33,584 nt of DNA from Chlorobiota bacterium. Its GTDB lineage: Bacteria; Bacteroidota; Bacteroidia; Bacteroidales; Marinilabiliaceae. The notes beneath the pieces are model-generated. The model had not been told where the DNA came from. It saw only the letters and a list, made by a program, of their open reading frames with translations, and did not search any database. The position numbers were made by a program, and so were the translations under genes. The stretch covers positions 1 through 33,584 of the forward strand of contig JAADEM010000012.1 in assembly GCA_013153405.1 (NCBI GenBank), in the 5' to 3' direction. Positions 26,494-33,584 of the stretch are shown piece by piece. The stretch's first letter is position 1, and each line of letters starts with the position of its first letter.

Positions 26494-28683
26494 TTATCGT
26501 GTGAACAACAGCTCTCTGTATTTTGGCAACGGCCACATCTCGTCATCAACTATTAATTCGAGTTTATCTATATGGCTGCGTATGTCCTCGAGGAATGGAC
26601 GGACTTTCTGTTCGTATGCAAAGGCCTTGTCTTTTGCATCCTCTATAACATTGCACTCTTTTCTGGCTTCTATCATGTCGTGAACCTTTGATTTGATAGA
26701 TGAGATGTGTCCAGATATCTCTTTAATTAGTTCAAGGCGAGCACCGGCAAGTTCATTGTACTCTCCTTCGGGGAAAAGATCTCTCATTCCCTGAACATTG
26801 CTGATGAGTGATGTCTGATATCTGATAGCTGTGGGTACAATATGGTTGATTGCAAGGTCCCCGAGTACACGGGCTTCAATCTGTATTTTCATTGTATATT
26901 TTTCGAGCTCAACCTCTACACGTGCTTCCAGTTCTTTCTCGGTCATCACACCGCTTTCAACAAGTGATTTTTTCGATGCCGGATCCAGATATTTCATAAG
27001 TGACTCGGGAACACTTGTGATGTTGGTAAGACCACGACGTGCAGCCTCTTCAACCCATTCCTGAGAGTATCCGTCACCGTCGAAATGAACAGCTTTTGAC
27101 TCAAGATAAAGTTTTTTAATCATCTGGAAGATTGCTTCATCCTTTTTAACGCCTTTTGCTATCAGGGCATCAACATCTGCTTTGAACTCATTAAGCTGAA
27201 CGGCCAGGGCAGCATTAAGAGCAGTAAGAGCTGCTGCATTGTTCGATGATGATCCTACTGCGCGGAATTCGAAACGGTTTCCGGTAAATGCGAAAGGTGA
27301 AGTACGGTTACGGTCTGTGTTGTCGAGAAGTATCTCGGGAATACGTCCGATACCAAGTTTCAGTGCAGTTTTCTCTTCCGGAGTCATCTTCTGGTCGGTG
27401 ATCTTCTCTGCAAGGTTCTGAAGCATTGACGATATCTGTGAACCAAGGAAAATTGAGATTATTGCCGGTGGTGCTTCGTTTGCTCCCAATCGGTGACTGT
27501 TTGAAGTGGTAAGAATAGATGCCCTCAGTAAGTCCTGATTTTTGTATACTGCAGCCATTACATTAGTAAGGAAAGTAAGGAACTGAAGATTTCCTTTAGG
27601 ATTCTTACCCGGAGCAAGCAGGTTAACCCCTGTGTTTGTACCAAGTGACCAGTTGTTGTGTTTTCCTGAACCATTGATTCCTGCAAACGGCTTTTCATGG
27701 AAAAGAATTTCAAAATTGTGGTGACGTGCCACACGTTTCATTACATCCATAATAAGCTGGTTGTGGTCGTTGGCCAGGTTGGCTTCCTCAAAAATAGGAG
27801 CAACTTCAAACTGGTTTGGAGCCACCTCGTTATGACGTGTTTTAACTGGTATTCCAAGCTTGTGAGCCTCAATTTCAAGTTCGATCATAAACTGTGAAGC
27901 TCTTTCGGGAATAGAACCGAAATAGTGATCATCAAGCTGCTGGTCTTTCGACGATGAGTGACCCATAAGGGTTCTTCCTGTAAGAACAAGGTCCGGACGT
28001 GCCTGATAAAGAGCAGTGTCGATTAGGAAATATTCCTGCTCCCATCCGAGGTTTGCATGAACCTTGGTTACATTCTTATCGAAATACTGACACACTCCGA
28101 CGGCTGCTTTATCAACAGCTGCCAATGCTTTTAATAACGGTGTTTTATAGTCGAGAGCTTCACCTGTGTATGATATGAATACAGTAGGCACACAAAGAGT
28201 TGTTCCTACAACAAAAGCCGGTGAAGAAACATCCCAGGCTGTGTAACCGCGAGCTTCAAAAGTCTGACGAATACCTCCCGACGGGAATGATGAAGCATCA
28301 GGCTCCTGCTGAGCAAGTAGTTTTCCTGAAAAAGCTTCGATTATGTTACCGTTATCGCCGAAGTCGATAAATCCGTCATGTTTTTCTGCAGTTCCGTCAG
28401 TAAGTGGCTGAAACCAGTGAGTATAGTGTGTAGCTCCTCTTTCCACTGCCCAGGCTTTCATTCCTGAAGCAATGCTGTCGGCTACTTTTCTGTCTATGGG
28501 TTGATTTTTTTCCATGGCAGAGATTACTGCCTTGTATGCTTCTTTCGACAGGTATTTGGCCATCGCCTCTTTGTCAAATACCATTTCTCCGTAATAATCT
28601 GATACCTTAAGTGAAGGTAACGACACCATTTTTGGTGCTCTTTTCATCACATCTGCTAATGCTTGAAATCTTAATGTTGCCAT
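26494..28683 (-). CDS. glnN: Glutamine synthetase type III
   Basis: The 729-residue length is right for GSIII, which is much longer than GSI. Diagnostic stretches include RHNEVAPNQFEVAPIFEE (metal and substrate site), KPFAGINGSGKHNNWSLGTN, TSNSHRLGANEAPPAI and the GSIII-specific N-terminus FQALADVMKRAP. The enzyme joins ammonia and glutamate using ATP in the cytoplasm. It is the form first described in Bacteroides, where it has also been called glnA. It has its own promoter-like sequence and terminator, so it is a single-gene unit. No nitrogen regulator gene is adjacent. Confidence 0.97.
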   Translation of the reverse strand: MATLRFQALADVMKRAPKMVSLPSLKVSDYYGEMVFDKEAMAKYLSKEAYKAVISAMEKNQPIDRKVADSIASGMKAWAVERGATHYTHWFQPLTDGTAEKHDGFIDFGDNGNIIEAFSGKLLAQQEPDASSFPSGGIRQTFEARGYTAWDVSSPAFVVGTTLCVPTVFISYTGEALDYKTPLLKALAAVDKAAVGVCQYFDKNVTKVHANLGWEQEYFLIDTALYQARPDLVLTGRTLMGHSSSKDQQLDDHYFGSIPERASQFMIELEIEAHKLGIPVKTRHNEVAPNQFEVAPIFEEANLANDHNQLIMDVMKRVARHHNFEILFHEKPFAGINGSGKHNNWSLGTNTGVNLLAPGKNPKGNLQFLTFLTNVMAAVYKNQDLLRASILTTSNSHRLGANEAPPAIISIFLGSQISSMLQNLAEKITDQKMTPEEKTALKLGIGRIPEILLDNTDRNRTSPFAFTGNRFEFRAVGSSSNNAAALTALNAALAVQLNEFKADVDALIAKGVKKDEAIFQMIKKLYLESKAVHFDGDGYSQEWVEEAARRGLTNITSVPESLMKYLDPASKKSLVESGVMTEKELEARVEVELEKYTMKIQIEARVLGDLAINHIVPTAIRYQTSLISNVQGMRDLFPEGEYNELAGARLELIKEISGHISSIKSKVHDMIEARKECNVIEDAKDKAFAYEQKVRPFLEDIRSHIDKLELIVDDEMWPLPKYRELLFTR

Positions 28684-28707
28684 AATTTTTAAATTTTGTT
28701 ACGATGG

Positions 28708-28740
28708 CAAAAGTAAAAAATATTTTCAAAAAGTGTCAAA
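28708..28740 (-). promoter_or_regulatory. Putative promoter of the glutamine synthetase gene
   Basis: On the minus strand TACTTTTG (28715-28708) is an exact TAnnTTTG -7 element, with TTTG (28740-28737) 21 bp upstream as -33. The expected transcription start near 28701 gives a leader of about 18 nt. Confidence 0.6.
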
Positions 28741-28841
28741 AAACAAGGTAAAAAATAAGAAAAACATTAAAAAAGGATGGCGAACTGTTAAAAAATAAGG
28801 GTTATTGGCTGAAAAAAACAAAAAATAGCATTGTTGGTCTG

Positions 28842-28863
28842 AAAATCTCGCAAGGCAGATTTT
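28842..28863. repeat. Hairpin in the intergenic region
   Basis: AAAATCT (28842-28848) and AGATTTT (28857-28863) form a 7-bp stem with an 8-nt loop, followed by GCTTTTTT. Read rightward it resembles a weak terminator, though no gene ends just before it on that strand. Confidence 0.3.
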
Positions 28864-29267
28864 TGCTTTTTTCAGAAAAAAAAATGTTTTTCTGTGTTTC
28901 TCAAAATTACATACCGGTAATTGTGGTTTTTAGGCGAAGGACATGTGTACAATATATATTAATATGTAATCAGGCATATATAAATAATTAAGTTCATTTT
29001 GAATATCTGTTTCTGCGGGGTGTGTTATTGAATTGGTTGGTAGCTTTCTGGTTAATTTGTTTCTGTTTTTATGGTTTTTGTACTGTCTTGTTTTTTCTTT
29101 TGATAATTCCGGAGTGTGTTTAATCCTGAAAAAATGTTTAATAACCAAATTGTCACCTAAACAAAGTGAATGCTTCAAAAGTGATAGAAAATCAGTGGTA
29201 TAGGGATGCCATGGTTGTGTTTTATGTGATATTCTTAATGACAGAGGGCCTGAAAAAAATAAAAAAA

Positions 29268-29319
29268 TTAACAAAAAATAACTTCTGTTAACCCATAATT
29301 AACCTGAATGGTAACCTTG
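29268..29319 (+). promoter_or_regulatory. Phased TAAC array with a possible -7 element
   Basis: TAAC occurs at 29269, 29279, 29289, 29300 and 29312, spacings of 10, 10, 11 and 12 bp, so all copies lie on about the same face of the helix. The third and fourth extend to TTAACC, and the last is part of TAACCTTG (29312-29319), one base off the TAnnTTTG -7 consensus. The array ends about 50 bp before the first gene of the SusC/SusD locus and may be an activator site. No -33 TTG was found. Confidence 0.4.
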
Positions 29320-29367
29320 CGGATGTAAGTTAGACGAAAAATTAAATTTTAAATAAAAAAGTTAAAA

Positions 29368-30426
29368 ATGAACAATGTCGGTTATGTAACAAAATTTCTA
29401 TTGTTTGCTGCTATCATTTTTACCTCTTGTAAAGAGAATACACCTGTAGCTATTGTATTAAATTATGATTGTTTGTACAGTAAGTTAAATGATATGCAAA
29501 ATATCCTGGATACTGCTGCTGTCGGAGATGAGGATGGCACCTATCCATATGAGAGTGTAATAATATTGGCAAAAGAAAAAGAAAATCTGGAAAATGCAAT
29601 TTCAATGGCAAATGCAGACAGGTTTTTTCTGCAATATGAAATTGACAACTATTGTGTAATGGCAGATAAAGCTATCGCCGATTTTGAAAGCTCATTGCAA
29701 ATTACGCTTGATCCTGGAACTCCTGCTGAGATAAAAGTATTCGGGATTGATCAGAAAGGAAGAATTGAGTTTGGAGCAAGTCCGAAGTTCGGTGGCTCTG
29801 ATGCATTTACTGTCGAAAGCTGGATCAAGTATGACGAAGGTTTTTATGAGAGTGCCATCGGGGATTTTTTAGCAACATTTAATAATACAGCAGATCCTTA
29901 CGAAGGATGGATGATAAACTTTATGGGTGATAACCTGAGGGCAACTTTGGGAATGGGGCCACAGTCAAACAGAGTGCTGGAGTTTGGAAGTGTTTATCCT
30001 AAGAATTACGGAGAGTGGAATCATATAGCTATGGTTTATGATGCAAGTCTTTCCGAGGGCCAGTTAAAAATGTATTTAAACGGAGAGCTGTTCTTTAGTA
30101 AAACCAATGATATATATGATGAGTCAGGAAATCTTCAATCTTATGTGCCGAATACCCAGAATACAAATATGTGGGCATTTCAGGAACCTACCGATTTATC
30201 CCGATGTATGACAGGTTATATTAAAAAGTTCAGAATGTGGGATGGGGCAAAAAGTATGGAAGAGATTAAATATCTGATGAGCTCTGATGTTTCTGGCAGT
30301 GAGAGTGATCTTATTTGTGCCTGGGATTTTACAGAAATGCCGGAAGACGTTGAAAACATTCCGGATAAAACCGGACAGTTCAGTGCAAAACTCGTCGGAA
30401 AATACAAATGGTATCCTCTTAATTAA
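29368..30426 (+). CDS. LamG-domain surface lipoprotein of a polysaccharide utilisation locus
   Basis: The signal peptide ends in IIFTSC (Cys21), followed by KEN. Residues 25-120 are largely helical with LNDMQNILDTAAVGDEDGTYP, similar in style to the DUF4972 domain found before LamG domains in this phylum, an assignment from memory. Residues about 130-352 form a concanavalin A-like LamG domain: FTVESWIKYDEG, GWMINFMGDN, GEWNHIAMVYD, LKMYLNGEL and a late ICAWDF strand. No catalytic residues were recognised, so it is more likely a glycan-binding protein than an enzyme. It is 48 bp before the SusC start and probably in the same operon. Confidence 0.85.
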   Translation: MNNVGYVTKFLLFAAIIFTSCKENTPVAIVLNYDCLYSKLNDMQNILDTAAVGDEDGTYPYESVIILAKEKENLENAISMANADRFFLQYEIDNYCVMADKAIADFESSLQITLDPGTPAEIKVFGIDQKGRIEFGASPKFGGSDAFTVESWIKYDEGFYESAIGDFLATFNNTADPYEGWMINFMGDNLRATLGMGPQSNRVLEFGSVYPKNYGEWNHIAMVYDASLSEGQLKMYLNGELFFSKTNDIYDESGNLQSYVPNTQNTNMWAFQEPTDLSRCMTGYIKKFRMWDGAKSMEEIKYLMSSDVSGSESDLICAWDFTEMPEDVENIPDKTGQFSAKLVGKYKWYPLN

Positions 30427-30474
30427 TATTAACTACAATGAATGTCTATTTCAATTAACATAATACAAATTTTT

Positions 30475-33450
30475 ATGAAACTGAAAATAAATGTAATTGC
30501 TGTTTTAATTCTATTATCATCAATGAATACATTGCTTGCCCAGGGGGTAGATATTTATGGTGTAGTCACGGATGAATTAGATATGCCTTTACCCGGTGTT
30601 AATATAATTATTAAAGGTACACAGACAGGAACAGTTACTGATAATAACGGTGTTTACCGGTTACATATTCCTCAGGATAACAGTGTTGTGGTTTTTTCTT
30701 TTATAGGTATGGAACCAAAAGAGGTTAATGTTACGCAGAGTGGTGAATATAATGTTCAGCTGATGCCTCTTGAGAATATAATTAACGATGTGATAGTTAT
30801 TGGATATGGAACCGTTAAGAAAAAGGACCTTACAGGTTCTATGGTTTCGGTTGATGGAAAAAAATTACAGGAAGCATTAAATACCGACATGACCGAATCT
30901 TTAAACGGAAGGGTTTCCGGGGTGGTTGTCACAAAAAGTTCAAATAAACCGGGAGCTTCAATGTCGATGGAAATCAGAGGTCTTAACTCTATTAACTTTT
31001 CAAACGAACCGTTGTATGTTATTAATGGAGTACCTTCATATTCCGGTATTAAATATCTGAATTCTGCTGATATTGAATCTATAGATATTTTGAAAGATGC
31101 TTCATCTACGGCAATTTATGGCTCACGCGGGGCAAACGGAGTTGTTATTATTACAACAAAAGGAGCGAACAATAAAAAAGGGTTTAATATTGAATATTCC
31201 GGAAATGTTGGAGTGAAAACACCAACCCGTATTCCTGATATGATTGGTAATTATGGCGACGGATATGAATATGTGGAATATAAAATAGAATTGTGGAAAA
31301 ATAAGTATGGTGAAGCATCACTGTCGAGACCGGATTTTCTTACACCTGATGAAAAAAGAAGAATTAAGAATGGTGAATATTATGATTGGTTAAGAGAAGT
31401 TTCTTCTCCGTCGGTTGTTACAAATCATAATATAATTTCATCGGGAGCAGATGAGAATACATCATATTCGTTTAGCCTTGGATATACATCAGATCAGGGG
31501 TTTTTAGAGAACGAAGATTATGAGAGGATTACAGCAAATGTTCATCTGGATCAGAAGCTGGGATCAAAATTCAAAACAGGAGTAACTACATATTTATCAA
31601 ACGATGTTACTGATCACGGAGCTGATGAAGCACTGTTGAATGCGTATTTTATACCGCCTATTGCAAGTCCGTATGATGAGAATCATGAATATACTTTTAT
31701 AGTACAACCGACCTCAAGTAAGATTAATCCTTTTTTTCAGATGAAGAACAACCTGAGGCAAACAAAATCGTTTTTCTCGAATTTCTCAAGTTACATTGAG
31801 TATCAGCCTTTCGATTATTTGAAATTTAAATCTCAGGTTTCCTATCAATATGACAATTCAGTGTATGGAGAATGGATAGGTAAAGAGACACAACAGAAAC
31901 AAGGAGTAAATCCGAATGAAGCCTATAGGAGTGAAGGAATAAGTAATAACCTTGTTTGGGATAATATTGCTACCCTGTCGAAATCTATTAATAAAATACA
32001 CCAGATAGATGCCATCGGTCTTTTTAGTTTGCAGAAAGAAACACATAAGGGGTCACATATGCGGGGAGAGGATCTTCCTTATGATTCTTATTGGCATGCT
32101 ATAGGAACAGCTAACGATATAAGGGATGTGGATAGTTGGTACTGGGAAGCATCGATGGTGTCGTTTATGCTGAGAGCAAATTACTCTTTGAAACAGAAAT
32201 ATATGCTTACTCTCACCGGACGTTATGACGGAACCTCGCGGTTGAGCGAAGAAAACCAGTGGGGATTTATGCCGTCGGTTGCTCTTGGCTGGCAAATAAG
32301 TGAGGAGCCGTTCCTGAAAAATGTAAATGTAATTAATGATTTGAAACTGAGACTTAGTTACGGAAAGAGTGGAAATAATAACATTACTCACGATATAACA
32401 CTTACCAAACTGGATTTGTCCAAATATACATTTGGAACAAATGGTGAAAACGGATTTGGTATAGGCGATGTTCTGGGTAACCGGAATCTGAAATGGGAAA
32501 TGACATCCGAATATAATTTAGGTATCGATTTCGGACTGTTTAATTCCAGAATTAACGGAACAATTGATGCTTATTACAGGACTACAGATGACTTGATAAT
32601 GAAACGTTCAATAAGTACCGTGAATGGTGTAAATTCGGTTTATCAGAATATAGGAGAAACATTAAACAAGGGTATTGAAGTTTCATTGAATACAGTGAAT
32701 ATATCAAATCCGTCTTTTTACTGGAAGTCTTCAGTTGTGTTTTCATTGAACCGGAATGAGATAGTGAATCTTTATGGTGATGATAAAGATGACCTGGGAA
32801 ACAGATGGTTTATCGGTTATCCTATACGGGTAATTTATGATTTCAAACAACTGGGAATATGGCAGGTGGAAGAGGAGGAAGAGGCTGCAAAATATGGTCA
32901 GAGTGTAGGTCACATTAAAGTTGAAGATGTGAACGGCGATTATCAGCTTGATGAAAAGGACTATCAGATACTGGGCTCTCCTATGCCGGACTGGACGATG
33001 GGATTTATCAATAATTTCGGGTATAGGAATTTTGATTTGATGATTGATATTTATATGAGAATAGGCGGGCTTTATCATGATGAATTTACCTATATGTTTA
33101 CGGCCTGGGATAATGAACACTGGAACAAACTTGATGTGGAGTACTGGACTCCTGAAAACCGCAGCAATAAATATCAGCAGGTAGGTGCTCAATCATACTA
33201 TACACAAGTGCTGTCACAGGTGTCGGGAACCTTCCTGAAGGTGAGAAATATAACACTGGGGTATAATCTGGATAAATCATTTTTGGATAAAATAAAAATG
33301 AATGATGCAAGGGTTTACCTGGCAGTACAGAACCCATTTACATTTACAGATTACCTTGGGTCAGACCCTGAAATAATAGGAGAGGATGTAAATACACAAC
33401 TCTCACTTTACCCTATGACATTTATGTTCGGTGTTAATGTTAAATTTTAA
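30475..33450 (+). CDS. SusC/RagA-type TonB-dependent outer-membrane transporter
   Basis: I chose the ATG at 30475 (MKLKINVIAVLILL) since it gives a signal peptide ending LLAQ; an upstream ATG at 30442 adds 11 residues before it. The 991-residue protein has a carboxypeptidase-regulatory-like domain (about 26-105; GVVTDELDMPLPGVNI), then VIVIGYGTVKKKDLTGS, a plug domain (LNGRVSGVVV, IRGLNSIN, IDILKDASSTAIYGSRGANG) and a 22-strand barrel ending in NVKF with a terminal Phe. It imports oligosaccharides across the outer membrane with energy from TonB, together with the SusD lipoprotein that starts 11 bp later. No STN domain is present, so no direct link to an anti-sigma factor is suggested. Confidence 0.96.
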   Translation: MKLKINVIAVLILLSSMNTLLAQGVDIYGVVTDELDMPLPGVNIIIKGTQTGTVTDNNGVYRLHIPQDNSVVVFSFIGMEPKEVNVTQSGEYNVQLMPLENIINDVIVIGYGTVKKKDLTGSMVSVDGKKLQEALNTDMTESLNGRVSGVVVTKSSNKPGASMSMEIRGLNSINFSNEPLYVINGVPSYSGIKYLNSADIESIDILKDASSTAIYGSRGANGVVIITTKGANNKKGFNIEYSGNVGVKTPTRIPDMIGNYGDGYEYVEYKIELWKNKYGEASLSRPDFLTPDEKRRIKNGEYYDWLREVSSPSVVTNHNIISSGADENTSYSFSLGYTSDQGFLENEDYERITANVHLDQKLGSKFKTGVTTYLSNDVTDHGADEALLNAYFIPPIASPYDENHEYTFIVQPTSSKINPFFQMKNNLRQTKSFFSNFSSYIEYQPFDYLKFKSQVSYQYDNSVYGEWIGKETQQKQGVNPNEAYRSEGISNNLVWDNIATLSKSINKIHQIDAIGLFSLQKETHKGSHMRGEDLPYDSYWHAIGTANDIRDVDSWYWEASMVSFMLRANYSLKQKYMLTLTGRYDGTSRLSEENQWGFMPSVALGWQISEEPFLKNVNVINDLKLRLSYGKSGNNNITHDITLTKLDLSKYTFGTNGENGFGIGDVLGNRNLKWEMTSEYNLGIDFGLFNSRINGTIDAYYRTTDDLIMKRSISTVNGVNSVYQNIGETLNKGIEVSLNTVNISNPSFYWKSSVVFSLNRNEIVNLYGDDKDDLGNRWFIGYPIRVIYDFKQLGIWQVEEEEEAAKYGQSVGHIKVEDVNGDYQLDEKDYQILGSPMPDWTMGFINNFGYRNFDLMIDIYMRIGGLYHDEFTYMFTAWDNEHWNKLDVEYWTPENRSNKYQQVGAQSYYTQVLSQVSGTFLKVRNITLGYNLDKSFLDKIKMNDARVYLAVQNPFTFTDYLGSDPEIIGEDVNTQLSLYPMTFMFGVNVKF

Positions 33451-33461
33451 AATCAATTGAC

Positions 33462-33584
33462 ATGACAAATAAATTTATAAAAATATTACTTTTCATAGTC
33501 ATAACTTTTTCGGCCGGTAGTTGTACCGATATTCTGGAAACAGATAACCCGTCTGTTGCAACAGATGATTTATATAATTCTAAA
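33462..33584 (+). CDS. SusD/RagB-type outer-membrane lipoprotein (N-terminal part only)
   Basis: Forty-one codons are present before the right edge. The signal peptide ends in FSAGSC (Cys21), followed by TDILETDNPS, with acidic residues near the lipid Cys that fit surface display. The start 11 bp after the SusC stop and the ...DNPSVATDDLYNS stretch are typical of SusD proteins, which cap the SusC barrel and capture the glycan. Most of the protein is outside the window. Confidence 0.88.
   Translation, partial: MTNKFIKILLFIVITFSAGSCTDILETDNPSVATDDLYNSK

Larger units (their letters stand above)
28684..29367. other. 684-bp AT-rich divergent intergenic region
   Basis: I see no credible gene here. 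It holds the glutamine synthetase promoter at its left end, a hairpin at 28842-28863, and a phased TAAC array at 29268-29316 before the LamG gene. A leftward frame of 114 codons (28930-29274) has no recognisable features and overlaps the array. The length is unusual for this compact window and suggests regulation or a small RNA, neither of which can be shown by eye. Confidence 0.5.

Noticed and set aside
28930-29274. Leftward open frame of 114 codons in the long intergenic region
   Set aside because: The product has no recognisable domain or convincing signal peptide, the composition looks like translated AT-rich spacer, and the frame overlaps the phased TAAC array.
1-33584. CRISPR arrays, tRNA or rRNA genes, insertion sequences, phage or toxin-antitoxin genes
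   Set aside because: I looked for regularly spaced repeats, cloverleaf-like segments, transposase or integrase motifs and small paired genes, and found none I could support; a covariance-model scan would be needed to exclude small RNAs.

Overview
The window is bacterial DNA from the Bacteroidota, most likely an environmental member of the Bacteroidales/Marinilabiliales type. The evidence is a SusC/SusD pair, a full hybrid two-component system with a periplasmic propeller, proteins ending in a type IX secretion (T9SS) sorting domain, a GSIII-type glutamine synthetase, TAnnTTTG-type -7 promoter elements, and mostly AT-rich leaders without Shine-Dalgarno sequences. I cannot name a genus. No rRNA, tRNA, CRISPR array, insertion sequence or phage gene was recognised.

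Layout. (1) 1-14307 is a carbohydrate-use region. A truncated calcineurin-like phosphoesterase lipoprotein faces left. To its right, reading rightward, are a T9SS-exported beta-helix protein, an SGNH/GDSL esterase, a GH29 alpha-L-fucosidase, a lipoprotein paralogue of the beta-helix protein, a 1402-residue hybrid two-component regulator, a DUF362 protein with three N-terminal membrane segments and a T9SS tail, and a stand-alone propeller lipoprotein. (2) A bidirectional terminator separates these from a leftward GH97 glycosidase. (3) 16633-19706 holds a radical SAM/SPASM enzyme and a membrane-bound hybrid histidine kinase. (4) frr (ribosome recycling factor) faces left. (5) 20603-24341 is a tight four-gene operon (glycosyltransferase, NodB-like deacetylase, FemAB-like transferase, DUF354 protein) that looks like cell-surface glycan assembly. 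(6) Two leftward genes follow, a PorE-like TPR/propeller/OmpA lipoprotein and GSIII glutamine synthetase. (7) From 29368 a second polysaccharide utilisation locus begins (LamG lipoprotein, SusC, start of SusD) and runs off the right edge.

How they work together (inference). The left cassette would sense a glycan through the hybrid regulator and attack it with an esterase, a fucosidase and two beta-helix enzymes, which suggests an acylated, fucose-containing polysaccharide. No SusC/D is next to it inside the window. The T9SS-tailed proteins need the T9SS, and the PorE-like lipoprotein may be one of its peptidoglycan-anchoring parts.

The points most worth a second look are the duplicated beta-helix proteins with different export routes, the DUF362 protein whose inner-membrane N-terminus conflicts with its T9SS tail, and the TAAC motif repeated five times at 10-12 bp spacing just upstream of the right-hand locus.
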